Positions 8,637 to 17,637 are shown, counted from the first letter of the stretch. The stretch is DNA of 38,487 bases from Collinsella sp. (GCA_019419585.1 DXZQ01000026.1:1-38487), one strand, 5' to 3'. Notes: generated by a model not told the origin, from the letters alone. Made by a program: numbers and translations.

Positions 8637-8903
8637 ATGGCTAATGATTTTTCTGCACGTCAGCCGCGTCGTAAGTACTGCCAGTTCTGCAAGGAGAACA
8701 CTGAGTTCATCGACTATAAGGACACTCAGCTTCTCCGTAAGTACATGACCGACCGTGGCAAGATCAAGCCCCGTCGCGTCACTGGCGCTTGCACGCAGCA
8801 TCAGCATGACATCGCCAACGCCATCAAGCGCGCCCGCGAGATGGCTCTCCTGCCGTACACCGTCCCCGTGGTTTCCTCTCGTGGCAACCGCGACCGCGGC
8901 TAA
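8637..8903 (+). CDS. rpsR: 30S ribosomal protein S18, zinc-binding type
   Basis: The 88-residue S18 keeps a putative zinc site: Cys15 and Cys18 in 'YCQFC', Cys52 and His55 in 'GACTQHQHD'. This is the C+ form; many bacteria have a cysteine-free copy used under zinc shortage, which is not seen here. The ATG at 8637 follows GAAAGG by nine bases; the longer frame from 8586 has no ribosome-binding site. S18 partners S6 in the platform. Confidence 0.97.
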   Translation: MANDFSARQPRRKYCQFCKENTEFIDYKDTQLLRKYMTDRGKIKPRRVTGACTQHQHDIANAIKRAREMALLPYTVPVVSSRGNRDRG

Positions 8904-8918
8904 GAAGGGAGACGCATC

Positions 8919-9458
8919 ATGAAGGTTATTCTTCTCGATGAGATCAAGGGCAAGGGCGGCGAGGGTGACGTCGTAGAGGTCGCTCAGGGTTACGCTGAGA
9001 ACTTCCTGTTCCCCAAGAAGCTCGCTGTTGCCGCCACCAAGGGCAACCTCAAGCAGCTTGACGAGCGTCGCAACAACATCGCCAAGCGCGAGGCCGTCCG
9101 TCTGGCTACCGCCAACGAGACCAAGGCTGCCTTCGAGGGCAAGACGGTCACCGTTGACGTCAAGGTCGGCGACGAGGGCATCCTCTTTGGCTCCGTTACC
9201 GCCGCTATGATCGCTGACGCCATCAAGGCTCAGCTCGGTATGGACATCGACCGCAAGCGCGTCGAGCTCGGTAAGCCCATCAAGGTTGCCGGTGCCCACA
9301 CCGTTGCCATCTCGCTGTACCGCGAGATCAAGGCCGAGGTTGTCGTTCTCGTCGGCGTTACCGCCGAGGAGCTCGCTGCCGAGGCTGAGGTCGAGGAGGC
9401 CGCTGAGGTCGCCGAGGCCGAGACCGCCGAGGTCGAGACTGAGGCTGCTGCCGAGTAG
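8919..9458 (+). CDS. rplI: 50S ribosomal protein L9 with acidic C-terminal extension
   Basis: The N-terminal 150 residues are a standard L9 ('MKVILLDEIKGKGGEGDVVEVAQGYAENFLFP' region), which binds 23S rRNA at the L1 stalk base. The protein runs to 179 residues, about 30 more than usual. The extra tail from about 150 consists almost only of Ala, Glu and Val in a helical pattern. It is the last gene of the operon, followed by a strong terminator. Confidence 0.97.
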   Translation: MKVILLDEIKGKGGEGDVVEVAQGYAENFLFPKKLAVAATKGNLKQLDERRNNIAKREAVRLATANETKAAFEGKTVTVDVKVGDEGILFGSVTAAMIADAIKAQLGMDIDRKRVELGKPIKVAGAHTVAISLYREIKAEVVVLVGVTAEELAAEAEVEEAAEVAEAETAEVETEAAAE

Positions 9459-9490
9459 CATTTGCTGCAACGCAACAATCTTGTTCTAAG

Positions 9491-9524
9491 AAGGGCGCTC
9501 TGGGAAACCAGGGCGCCCTTTTGT
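9491..9524 (+). terminator. Terminator of the rpsF-rplI operon
   Basis: AAGGGCGCTCTGG at 9491-9503 pairs with CCAGGGCGCCCTT at 9508-9520 (one G-U pair) around a GAAA loop, followed by TTGTTTT. Confidence 0.9.
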
Positions 9525-9682
9525 TTTCTACGCTCGGCGAGCGCCATGGCAGGCGTTGTGGTGAAGTCCTATATACAGGACCGTTCATCCGTTTGGTTCG
9601 GTGATGATTGGCGGCGCGCGGCGCGTTTTGGGACCGTGGCTGATACTATGGATGCTCGCAAGCGATATGAATGAGGATGCTC

Positions 9683-11074
9683 ATGGCATATGACGATAGG
9701 GAGACCGGGCTGACGGTTGAGGACCGCGGCTCAAAGTTGGGTCTTCCCCAAAACCAAGATGCAGAGGCCAATGTACTGGCCGCTATGCTGCTATCGCCCG
9801 AGGTGGTCGAAGAGGCCCAGGTCGAGCTGCAGCCCGATGACTTCTACCGGCCCATTCATAAGACCATCTATACCGCGATGGTCGATATGTACAACAGCCG
9901 CATTCCCATCGACTCCATCTCGCTGATCGATTACCTGCGAAGCATCAACAAGCTCGATGCCGTGGGCGGCGAAGCGTACATTTTGGAGTTGATGGGTCAG
10001 ACCCTGTCGCTCGTGAACTGGCAGCACCATGCTGCCATCGTTCGCCGCGACTCGATGCTGCGTGAGTTGATCGGCGCCACCAACGAGATCAATGCGCTGG
10101 CATATAACGCCCCCACCGACACCAAGGAGGTCGTGGAGCTGGCCGAGAGCAAGCTGCTCAAGGTCACGGCGCGCGAGGTCAAGTCGAGCTACAAGACGCT
10201 GACCGAGTTTATGGTCGAGGCCTATAACGAGGCCGAGGAAGTGTGCCAGGCCGGTGGTCAGGCTGCGGGTGTGCCCACCGGCTTCCCGTCGCTCGACCGC
10301 ATGCTCATGGGTTTTCGCGAGGGCCAGCTCATCATCATCGGCGCCCGCCCTGCTGTGGGTAAGACGTCGTTCGCCCTGAATCTGGCGCTCAACGCTGCCG
10401 CGGCCGGTTATACCGTCGGCTTCTTCTCGCTGGAGATGTCGGGCAAGGAAATTGCCCAGCGTCTGATTTGCGCCTACGCCATGATTTCGATCAGTGACTT
10501 CCGCATGGGCCGCATTAGCCCCGAGCAGTGGGCCAATATCAACGAGGCCACGCAGACCTTGTCCAAGCTCGATATTCTGATTGACGATACGCCCGGCACC
10601 ACAGTGACCGAGATTCGCGCCAAGAGCCGCCGCATGCTCCACAACAAGGAGAAGGCCATCATCATCCTGGACTACCTGCAGCTGGTGAGTCCTCCGCCGG
10701 GACGCCGCTCCGAGAGCCGTACCGTCGAGGTCTCCGAGATGTCGCGTGGTCTGAAGATCATGGCCAAGGAACTCAAGATCCCGCTCATCGCGCTGTCGCA
10801 GCTCTCGCGTCAGGTCGAATCCCGTACCGGCAAGCGCCCGCAGCTTTCCGACCTTCGTGAATCGGGCTCCATCGAGCAGGACGCCGATATCGTTATGTTC
10901 TTGGACCGCTCCGCCGACGAGGCCGAAGCCTCGCGCGACGATCGACCCGACGAGGGCGTTACGCGTATCGTCGTGGCCAAGAACCGTTCGGGCCCGATCG
11001 GCGACGTCGACCTGATGTTCCTGCCGGCATCCACCAAGTTCTATGAGCTTGATGGGGCACATGCCGAGGAGTAG
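9683..11074 (+). CDS. dnaB: Replicative DNA helicase DnaB
   Basis: The 463-residue product is the hexameric replicative helicase. The N-terminal domain begins with 'LGLPQNQDAEANVLAAMLLS', the RecA-like domain carries Walker A 'GARPAVGKTS' near residue 220 and Walker B 'IIILDYLQL' near 330, and 'SQLSRQVESR' and 'DLRESGSIEQDADIVMFLDR' follow. No intein is present. Two starts are possible; I prefer the ATG at 9683 because GAGGA lies five bases before it, over the ATG at 9671. It is separated from rplI by a terminator, so it has its own promoter, which I could not locate convincingly. Confidence 0.97.
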   Translation: MAYDDRETGLTVEDRGSKLGLPQNQDAEANVLAAMLLSPEVVEEAQVELQPDDFYRPIHKTIYTAMVDMYNSRIPIDSISLIDYLRSINKLDAVGGEAYILELMGQTLSLVNWQHHAAIVRRDSMLRELIGATNEINALAYNAPTDTKEVVELAESKLLKVTAREVKSSYKTLTEFMVEAYNEAEEVCQAGGQAAGVPTGFPSLDRMLMGFREGQLIIIGARPAVGKTSFALNLALNAAAAGYTVGFFSLEMSGKEIAQRLICAYAMISISDFRMGRISPEQWANINEATQTLSKLDILIDDTPGTTVTEIRAKSRRMLHNKEKAIIILDYLQLVSPPPGRRSESRTVEVSEMSRGLKIMAKELKIPLIALSQLSRQVESRTGKRPQLSDLRESGSIEQDADIVMFLDRSADEAEASRDDRPDEGVTRIVVAKNRSGPIGDVDLMFLPASTKFYELDGAHAEE

Positions 11075-11101
11075 GACAGGCGCCCGTTGCACGGGTATAC
11101 T
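11073..11101 (+). promoter_or_regulatory. Candidate sigma70 promoter of purA
   Basis: AGGACA at 11073-11078 and TATACT at 11096-11101 are 17 bases apart. The -35 box overlaps the dnaB stop codon. The leader to purA would be about 60 bases. Confidence 0.5.
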
Positions 11102-11167
11102 GGGAATGTTTTGTGCTTCTGCGTGCCGGCGTGGCGCGTAGACAGTCCATGAATGTAAGGAGTAAAC

Positions 11168-12454
11168 ATGCCGTCAACCGTTTTGGTCGGTGCCCAGTGG
11201 GGCGATGAGGGCAAGGGTAAGATCTGCGACCTGGTCGCCGGCGACTTCGATGCCGTCGTGCGCTACTCGGGCGGCAACAACGCCGGCCACACCATCGTCG
11301 TCAACGGCAAGAAGTACGGCCTGCACCAGGTGCCCTCCGGCATCATGTATTCCGACCATGTGTCGGTGATCGGTAACGGCTGCGTCGTCAACCCCAAGGT
11401 TGTCCTTGAGGAGATCGACATGTTCGAGGCCGACGGCATCACCACCAAGAATCTCAAGATTAGCGGCAACGCGCATGTCATCATGCCGTACCACATCGAC
11501 CTGGATGGCGCCTTTGAGCAGAAGCTCGGCAAGAAGAACATCGGTACCACCAAGCGCGGCATCGGTCCGTGCTATCAGGACAAGATGGCCCGCATCGGCC
11601 TGCGCATGCAGGACATGCTGGACGAGGCACTGTTCCGCGACAAGCTGGAGACCGCTCTCGCCCGCGTGAACCCCGAGCTCGAGCTCATCTACAACCTGCC
11701 CACCTACACCGTGGACCAGATTTGCGACGAGTACCTGCCGATGGCCGAGCGCCTGCGTCCCTACATCACCGAGACGAGCCTGCTGCTCAACAACATGATC
11801 GATGAGGGCAAGGACCTGCTGTTTGAGGGCGCCCAGGCGACGCTACTCGACATCGACCACGGCACCTATCCGTACGTGACGTCTTCCAACTGCACCGCCG
11901 GCGGCGCCATCACCGGCTCCGGCGTCGGTATGAAGAACGTCAACCGCGTGCTGGGCGTCATGAAGGCCTATATCACCCGCGTCGGTTCGGGCCCCATGCC
12001 CACCGAGCTTTCCTACGAGTCTCAGGCCGGCCACACGCTGACCGAGGAGGGCTATGAGTACGGCGTGACCACCGGTCGCCGTCGTCGTTGCGGCTGGTTT
12101 GACGGCCCCATCGCCAACTACGCCTCGCGCGTCAACGGCCTCACCGACATCGCCGTGACCAAGCTCGACGTGCTTTCGGCCTTCGACACCATCAAGGTGT
12201 GCGTGGCCTACGACGTCGATGGCGAGCGCTACACGAGCGTGCCCGAGCATCAGGTGCGCTTTGAGCATGCCAAGCCCATCTACGAGGAGCTCCCTGGCTG
12301 GAAGTGCGACATCACCGGTTGCCGCAGCTTTGACGAGCTGCCACAGGAGGCTCAGGACTACGTGGCGTTTATCGAGGATCTGGCACACACCCGCGTGACG
12401 TTCATTGGCGTTGGCGCTGGTCGCGAGCAGATCATCAACCGATTCTGGAAGTAA
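11168..12454 (+). CDS. purA: Adenylosuccinate synthetase
   Basis: The 428-residue enzyme joins IMP and aspartate using GTP to make adenylosuccinate, the first committed step to AMP. 'GAQWGDEGKGKICD' near residue 7 is the GTP/IMP loop; 'GNNAGHTIV', 'GTTKRGIGPCYQDK' and 'VTTGRRRRCGWFD' are family hallmarks. GTAAGGAG before the ATG supports the start. Length is normal. It stands apart from the other purine genes and appears to be its own unit. Confidence 0.98.
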   Translation: MPSTVLVGAQWGDEGKGKICDLVAGDFDAVVRYSGGNNAGHTIVVNGKKYGLHQVPSGIMYSDHVSVIGNGCVVNPKVVLEEIDMFEADGITTKNLKISGNAHVIMPYHIDLDGAFEQKLGKKNIGTTKRGIGPCYQDKMARIGLRMQDMLDEALFRDKLETALARVNPELELIYNLPTYTVDQICDEYLPMAERLRPYITETSLLLNNMIDEGKDLLFEGAQATLLDIDHGTYPYVTSSNCTAGGAITGSGVGMKNVNRVLGVMKAYITRVGSGPMPTELSYESQAGHTLTEEGYEYGVTTGRRRRCGWFDGPIANYASRVNGLTDIAVTKLDVLSAFDTIKVCVAYDVDGERYTSVPEHQVRFEHAKPIYEELPGWKCDITGCRSFDELPQEAQDYVAFIEDLAHTRVTFIGVGAGREQIINRFWK

Positions 12455-12476
12455 TCGGGACTATTTGGTTATTGCG

Positions 12477-12518
12477 ATATACCCCTTTGCAGCCCGAGTG
12501 GGCGGCCGAGGGGTATAT
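12477..12518. promoter_or_regulatory. Inverted repeat between purA and purD
   Basis: ATATACCCCT at 12477-12486 pairs perfectly with AGGGGTATAT at 12509-12518 around a 22-base GC-rich loop. There is no T-run, so it is a poor terminator. It lies 55 bases before purD and may be an operator or leader structure. A TATATT box inside the right arm could serve as a -10, but no -35 fits. Confidence 0.4.
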
Positions 12519-12572
12519 TTGCTTGCAAGGGGCTCGCGCGGAGCGGGCCATTCATCCATAGAGGAGGCACCC

Positions 12573-13877
12573 TTGAAGGCGGACACTCAAACCATCGACA
12601 TCCTGTTGTTGGGCAGCGGCGGCCGTGAGCATGCTTTGGCAGCCAAGCTCGCAGCATCACCGCGCGCCGGCAAGCTCTACATCGCGCCGGGCAACGGCGG
12701 CACCGCGAGCTGCGGCGAGAACGTTGTTCTCGACGACTGCGATCCTGCGGCCGTGGCGGCGTTTGCGCAGAGCCACGGATGCGGACTCGTGGTAATTGGC
12801 CCCGAGGCTCCGCTCGTGGCGGGCGTGGCCGACGCCGTGCGCGCGGCGGGTATTCCCTGCTTTGGCCCGGGTGCCGAGGGCGCCCAGATGGAGGGCTCCA
12901 AGCTGTTCTCCAAGCAGCTCATGGAGCGTGCGGGCATTCCGACGGCAGCCTACGGCTCGTTTACCGACGAGGCTTCGGCTCTCGCCTACGTACGCGAGCA
13001 AGGCGCCCCGCTGGTCGTCAAGGCCGACGGCCTTGCCGCAGGCAAGGGCGTTATCGTGGCGACCGAACTTGAGCAGGCCGAGGAGGCCGTGCGCGAGTGC
13101 TTTGGCGGCACCTTTGGCGATGCCGGCAACACCGTGGTTATCGAGGAGATGCTCGTTGGTCCCGAGTGCTCGCTGCTGGCCTTTACCGACGGCAAGACCG
13201 TGCGCCCCATGGCCACCTCGCAGGACCACAAGCGCGCGCTTGAGGGCGACCTTGGTCCCAACACCGGCGGCATGGGCGTCTACAGCCCGGTGCCCATCGT
13301 GACTGACGAGGAGCACGCCACCATGGTGAAGGTCATGGAGCAGACCGTGGCCGAGCTCGCTGCCGAGGGTATCGACTACCGCGGCTGCCTGTACGGCGGC
13401 TTTATGCTCACGCCTGCCGGCCCCAAGGTGCTGGAGTTCAATGCCCGCTTTGGCGACCCCGAGACGCAGGTCGTGCTGCCGCGCCTTAAGAACGACCTGG
13501 TCGAGGTCATGCTCGCCTGCGCCAACTGCGAGCTCGATCAGATTGAGCTCGACTGGCGCGGCGAGTGGGCCGTGGCCGTTGTCCTGACGAGCGCGGGCTA
13601 TCCCGGCAGCTACGAGAAGGGCAAGGTCATCACCGGTATCGCCGATGCCGAGGCCATGGAGAACGTGACCGTGTACCACGCGGGCACTGCCGTGGTGGAC
13701 GGCCAGCTCGTGACCAATGGTGGCCGCGTGCTTGCCGTGACCGCTCTGGGCGACACGTTCGAGAACGCTCGCAACCTTGCCTACGAGGCCTGCGAGAAGA
13801 TTGATTTTGAGGGCAAGACCCTGCGTCACGACATCGGCCTGCGCGCGCTGCGCGGCCGCGACGCCTGGGATGCCTAA
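12573..13877 (+). CDS. purD: Phosphoribosylamine-glycine ligase
   Basis: The 434-residue ATP-grasp enzyme makes GAR from phosphoribosylamine, glycine and ATP, the second purine step. 'LLLGSGGREHALAAKL' is near residue 12, 'VKADGLAAGKGVIVA' near 150 and 'PNTGGMGVYSPVPI' near 230; the metal-binding end reads 'EFNARFGDPETQ'. The start is a TTG at 12573: GAGGAGG sits five bases upstream, whereas the longer ATG frame from 12405 overlaps purA and has no ribosome-binding site. It is followed closely by the NUDIX gene. Confidence 0.97.
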   Translation: MKADTQTIDILLLGSGGREHALAAKLAASPRAGKLYIAPGNGGTASCGENVVLDDCDPAAVAAFAQSHGCGLVVIGPEAPLVAGVADAVRAAGIPCFGPGAEGAQMEGSKLFSKQLMERAGIPTAAYGSFTDEASALAYVREQGAPLVVKADGLAAGKGVIVATELEQAEEAVRECFGGTFGDAGNTVVIEEMLVGPECSLLAFTDGKTVRPMATSQDHKRALEGDLGPNTGGMGVYSPVPIVTDEEHATMVKVMEQTVAELAAEGIDYRGCLYGGFMLTPAGPKVLEFNARFGDPETQVVLPRLKNDLVEVMLACANCELDQIELDWRGEWAVAVVLTSAGYPGSYEKGKVITGIADAEAMENVTVYHAGTAVVDGQLVTNGGRVLAVTALGDTFENARNLAYEACEKIDFEGKTLRHDIGLRALRGRDAWDA

Positions 13878-13898
13878 AATCCGAGAGGAATGAGACGG

Positions 13899-14594
13899 AT
13901 GGACGAGAAGAACGAAGAGCTCGTGGACGCGCAGATCGTCGAAGAGGACAGCCGCATGTATGGGCACGCCGAGGGCGAGCCTGGTGGCGAGGTCGCTGAC
14001 GAGCCGGCGCTGGTGCTGGGCGACGACGACCCGCACGATACCGAGCTGCACGAGAAGATTCTTTCGGAGGAGTGCGCCTGGAAGGGCAAGATCCTCGACG
14101 TCCACCGTCTTGAGGTTGAGCTGCCCAACGGTCACCGCAGCGCCCGCGATATCGTTCGCCATCCGGGTGCGGCGGCCGTTGTAGCACTGACCGAGAGCGG
14201 CAAGATCATACTGGTGCGTCAGTACCGCACCGCCATCGACCGCGTGACGGTCGAGATTCCCGCCGGCAAGCTCGATCCAGGCGAGGACCCGCTCGATTGC
14301 GCCAAGCGCGAACTGCATGAGGAGACGGGCTTTAGGGCTGGTCGTATTCGCTTTTTTACGTCGATTGTCACGTCCTGCGGTTTTTGCGATGAGATCATCC
14401 ACATCTACTTGGCTACCAAGCTCGAGTTTGATGCGCCCAACCCCGATGATGACGAGTTTGTCAACGTGGACCTGGTGCCGCTGCACGAGCTGATCGATGC
14501 CGTGCTCGACGGCAAGATCGAAGACGCCAAGACCGTCGTAGGCGCGCTTGCCTGCGACAGCATCGCACACCGCCTTGGGGGCACGGAGCTTTAA
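13899..14594 (+). CDS. NUDIX hydrolase, ADP-ribose pyrophosphatase type
   Basis: The 231-residue protein carries a complete NUDIX box, 'GKLDPGEDPLDCAKRELHEE' followed by TGF, near residue 122. The preceding 'ILVRQYRTAIDRVTVEIPAG' is characteristic of ADP-ribose/nucleoside-diphosphate-sugar pyrophosphatases, which clear ADP-ribose to AMP and ribose phosphate. The first 50 residues are a very acidic, probably disordered extension. ATG codons occur at 13890 and 13899; GAGAGG is one base from the former and about ten from the latter, so 13899 is preferred. It is probably co-transcribed with purD (21-base gap). Confidence 0.9.
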   Translation: MDEKNEELVDAQIVEEDSRMYGHAEGEPGGEVADEPALVLGDDDPHDTELHEKILSEECAWKGKILDVHRLEVELPNGHRSARDIVRHPGAAAVVALTESGKIILVRQYRTAIDRVTVEIPAGKLDPGEDPLDCAKRELHEETGFRAGRIRFFTSIVTSCGFCDEIIHIYLATKLEFDAPNPDDDEFVNVDLVPLHELIDAVLDGKIEDAKTVVGALACDSIAHRLGGTEL

Positions 14595-14606
14595 CGAGTG
14601 GGGATA

Positions 14607-14645
14607 GCCCTGGGACAAGTACTACTGATTGCTTTGTTCCAGGGC
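14607..14645. other. Hairpin in the NUDIX-ABC exporter gap
   Basis: GCCCTGGGACAA at 14607-14618 pairs with TTGTTCCAGGGC at 14634-14645 (one G-U pair) around a 15-base loop. No U-run follows. It fills half of the 82-base spacer and could be a processing site, a weak terminator or a leader structure. Confidence 0.5.
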
Positions 14646-14676
14646 CTTACGTTGCTGATATTTCTTTGAGGATCAC

Positions 14677-16449
14677 ATGCTGAAGAGGTTTCTTTCGTAT
14701 TACAAGCCCCAGATGGGGCTTTTTGTTGCTGATACTGTTTGTGCTCTGGTGCTTGCCGCCATTGACCTGGCGTTCCCCATTATCCTGCGCAATTTGACCG
14801 GTGGGCTATTTACTCAGGGTCAGGCTGCCATTATGCAGGCGCTCGGCATGATCGCGGTGGGCTTGGTGCTGATGTATGCCGTCCGCTGCGCCTGCCGCTA
14901 CTTTGTGAGCTATTGGGGTCACGTGATGGGCGCGCGCATGGAGTCCAAAATGCGCGAGGACCTGTTCGACCAGTATGAGCGCTTTAGCTTTGCGTACTTC
15001 GACCGCAACAGCTCGGGCGACATGATGAGCCGCGTGGTCAACGACCTGTTCGATATCTGCGAGGCGGCGCATCACGTACCCGAGTGGATCATCATCTGCG
15101 GTATCGAGATTATCGGCTCGTTTGTGATCCTCTTTACCATCGCTCCGGTGCTGGCGCTTGCCATGGCCGTGGTGACGGCGGCGTTTGCGGTCGTCATGTT
15201 TTGGCAGAACATGCGCATGCGCGAGGTCTTTAGCGACAACCGCAAGAAGATCAGCGGCATTAATGCACAGCTGCAGGATTCTCTGGCGGGCATGCGCGTG
15301 GTCAAGAGCTTTGCCAACGAGGAGACCGAGCGTGCCAAGTTCCGTGCCTCTAACGACCGCTACCTTTTGTCCAAGGAGAACATGTATCACGCCATGGGCG
15401 TCTATACCGCGACGTATGGCCTGCTCTCGGGTGTGCTCTATGTGATCGTAGTGCTGCTGGGCGGATGGCTGGTCGCCCAGGGACAGCTACAGGCGGTCGA
15501 TATGGCGACCTTTGCACTCTATATTTCGCTGTTCTGCACGCCGCTCGAGACGCTCGTCAATTCGGCCGAAACGTATCAGAAGGCTATCGCCGGCTTTAAA
15601 CGTATGGACGAGGTGCTCTCGACCGCGCCGGATATCCAGGACAAGCCGGGCGCCACGGATCTGCAGGTGACTGCCGGAGCCGTGGAGTATCACGACGTGT
15701 GCTTTAACTACGAGGATGTTGAGCTGGGCGAGGGCGATGCCGACGAGCGTCCCGTTATCGACCATATGGACCTGTCCATCAAGCCCGGGCAGACCATCGC
15801 TTTGGTTGGCCCTTCGGGCGGTGGCAAGTCCACGACCTGTTCGCTGCTGCCGCGCTTTTATGACGTGGCTGCCGGATCCATTAGCATCGACGGCCAAGAC
15901 GTGCGCGATGTGACGCAGCAGAGCCTGCGCCGTGCCATCGGCCTGGTGCAGCAGGATGTCTATCTATTTGACGGTACGATCGGCGAGAACATCGCCTACG
16001 GCAAGCCGGGTGCTACGGCAGAAGAGATCGCCGAGGCCGCCCGTCGCGCCAACATCGATGCCTTTATCGAGTCGCTTCCACAGGGCTACGACACCGTGGT
16101 GGGCGAGCGCGGCAGCCGTCTTTCGGGCGGACAGAAGCAGCGCGTTGCCATCGCGCGCGTGTTTCTCAAGAACCCCAAGATCCTGATTTTGGACGAGGCG
16201 ACGAGTGCTTTGGATAACGAGAGCGAGGAGGCGGTCCAGGAGTCGCTCGAAGAGCTGGCGCGCGGCCGTACCACAATCATCATCGCCCACCGCCTTTCGA
16301 CCATTAAGCATGCTGACGAGATTGCGACCGTTGAGCATGGTCGCGTTGTGGAACGTGGCACGCACGAGGAGCTTCTCGCCCGTGGCGGCACCTATGCCCG
16401 TTACTATCGAATGCAGTTCGAAGGTGCGCGTGCGCACGAGCTCGACTGA
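14677..16449 (+). CDS. ABC exporter, fused permease and ATPase
   Basis: The 590-residue protein has an N-terminal six-helix exporter domain (about 1-310) and a C-terminal ATPase. Walker A 'GPSGGGKST' is near residue 378, the signature 'LSGGQKQR' near 482, Walker B 'ILILDEATS' near 502 and the H-loop 'IIAHRLSTI' near 535. The fold is that of homodimeric or paired multidrug/lipid exporters (MsbA/BmrA type). No second half-transporter lies next to it, so a homodimer is likely. Substrate cannot be told. TGAGGA before the ATG supports the start. The next gene begins 19 bases downstream. Confidence 0.93.
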   Translation: MLKRFLSYYKPQMGLFVADTVCALVLAAIDLAFPIILRNLTGGLFTQGQAAIMQALGMIAVGLVLMYAVRCACRYFVSYWGHVMGARMESKMREDLFDQYERFSFAYFDRNSSGDMMSRVVNDLFDICEAAHHVPEWIIICGIEIIGSFVILFTIAPVLALAMAVVTAAFAVVMFWQNMRMREVFSDNRKKISGINAQLQDSLAGMRVVKSFANEETERAKFRASNDRYLLSKENMYHAMGVYTATYGLLSGVLYVIVVLLGGWLVAQGQLQAVDMATFALYISLFCTPLETLVNSAETYQKAIAGFKRMDEVLSTAPDIQDKPGATDLQVTAGAVEYHDVCFNYEDVELGEGDADERPVIDHMDLSIKPGQTIALVGPSGGGKSTTCSLLPRFYDVAAGSISIDGQDVRDVTQQSLRRAIGLVQQDVYLFDGTIGENIAYGKPGATAEEIAEAARRANIDAFIESLPQGYDTVVGERGSRLSGGQKQRVAIARVFLKNPKILILDEATSALDNESEEAVQESLEELARGRTTIIIAHRLSTIKHADEIATVEHGRVVERGTHEELLARGGTYARYYRMQFEGARAHELD

Positions 16450-16468
16450 TTGATATGACAGGAAGTTT

Positions 16469-17434
16469 ATGGCTGACAAGAACCCTTTGACTCCGGAAGA
16501 AGTGACGGAGTTATTCTCCGAAATCGATGCATCCGGTGTCTTGGATCCCACGCTTGCCAAAAAGCGCACCGAGCGCATGCGCGAGAAGGAGGCAGCGGCC
16601 AAGCGCGGTGACAAAGCGGCACTAGCGCAGCTGCGCAGCGAGGACCGCGCGAGCCAGGCAAAACATATCGACCCGCTGTCCGAGGACGATCCTTCGGGCT
16701 CGCAGGTGAGCCATACCATTACGAAGACCGCGATGGCCGTGGTCATCGGTATTTTGGTGCTGATCGTGGGCATGCAGATCGGCTACGGCGTGATGCGCCG
16801 TCTGAATACCGCCAACCTGTCCGAGAGCGTTTCAGTCGATACCGTTTCGACGGCGCTGAAGGGCGGCCTTGAGTGGGGCAACGGCTTTACTCAGTTCCCG
16901 CTCGACTTTACCGTCGATGAAGCCGATGAGCGTACGGGCACGGTCGAGGTGACGGTGTTGGACACATCGTCTGCCAACGAGCTCGAACTGCTGTCCAACG
17001 GGCAGATTCAGGCCGCGGCGCTTGCGACCAACGCGCTGCTCAACGATAAGATTGACCGCGTGGTGTATAACGTTCACGCCTATATCGACGAGGATAGCAA
17101 CATTCAGCACGATTCCTTCTTTGGCATGTTCCCCGCGCGGGGCCACCAGAGCGCCATTTTGACGTTCGTGTGGACCAAGAGCTCATCCAACGCCACGAGT
17201 ATCGACTGGAAGATGCGCATCGTGAGTATGGATGACACCATCGCCGAGCGCATTCAGAAGCAGGTGAACTCGGTGTCGTCGTTGATTGAGGATCCGGTGG
17301 TGAGCCAGACCAAGATTGACGAGGAAAAGACCGAGCGTGACCTGGAGCATCGTCTGCATGGCCGCGAGATTTTCCGCGGCGGCAAGCCCGATCGCACACC
17401 GTCCGAACTGCTGGAACAGGACAAGAAAAAGTAA
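16469..17434 (+). CDS. Single-pass membrane protein of unknown function
   Basis: I do not recognise this 321-residue protein. Residues 1-85 are charged and presumably cytoplasmic, residues about 86-108 form one membrane helix, and the remaining 210 residues would lie outside. The outer part contains beta-rich stretches and a charged, possibly helical C-terminus ending in Lys. GGAAG precedes the ATG. It is 19 bases after the ABC exporter and is followed by a terminator, so it may assist the exporter; that link rests on position only. Confidence 0.7.
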   Translation: MADKNPLTPEEVTELFSEIDASGVLDPTLAKKRTERMREKEAAAKRGDKAALAQLRSEDRASQAKHIDPLSEDDPSGSQVSHTITKTAMAVVIGILVLIVGMQIGYGVMRRLNTANLSESVSVDTVSTALKGGLEWGNGFTQFPLDFTVDEADERTGTVEVTVLDTSSANELELLSNGQIQAAALATNALLNDKIDRVVYNVHAYIDEDSNIQHDSFFGMFPARGHQSAILTFVWTKSSSNATSIDWKMRIVSMDDTIAERIQKQVNSVSSLIEDPVVSQTKIDEEKTERDLEHRLHGREIFRGGKPDRTPSELLEQDKKK

Positions 17435-17440
17435 GACGCC

Positions 17441-17481
17441 ATCATCCCGCGTGAGCCACAAGCCCCGCGGGATGATTTTTT
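17441..17481 (+). terminator. Terminator after the ABC exporter operon
   Basis: ATCATCCCGC at 17441-17450 pairs with GCGGGATGAT at 17467-17476, and six Ts follow. The loop is 16 bases. Confidence 0.88.
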
Positions 17482-17554
17482 AATCCCCGTCCCAGAGAAA
17501 TCATTATGCATAGAAAGTCATAATTATCATTTCGTAAACATTTCGATGAAATTA

Positions 17555-17583
17555 ACGCCATGAGGCATGCTTGCGGTTACAAT
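17555..17583 (+). promoter_or_regulatory. Candidate carAB promoter
   Basis: ACGCCA at 17555-17560 and TACAAT at 17578-17583 are 17 bases apart. An AT-rich tract with the palindrome ATAATTAT near 17520 lies upstream and could be an activator, ArgR or UP-element site. The transcript would start about 50 bases before carA and include the PyrR-type leader. Confidence 0.5.
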
Positions 17584-17603
17584 ACCGCGAGGCCTAACTA
17601 CAC

Positions 17604-17637
17604 ACCTTTAAGCCGGTCCTGTGAGACCGGGAAGGAG
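17604..17637 (+). promoter_or_regulatory. PyrR-binding RNA leader of carAB
   Basis: The leader reads CCTTTAAG, then CCGGTC at 17613-17618 pairing with GACCGG at 17625-17630 around the loop CTGTGA, then GAAGGAG, the ribosome-binding site. The GTCCTGTGAG core and the TTTAA before it match the PyrR-binding consensus of pyrimidine operons. Because the hairpin abuts the Shine-Dalgarno sequence and no terminator follows, control is most likely translational, as described for actinobacterial pyr leaders. PyrR itself is not in this window. Confidence 0.75.

Noticed and set aside
12405..12572. Longer purD reading frame beginning inside purA
   Set aside because: It overlaps purA, lacks a ribosome-binding site and adds residues not found in PurD. 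The TTG at 12573 has an ideal site.
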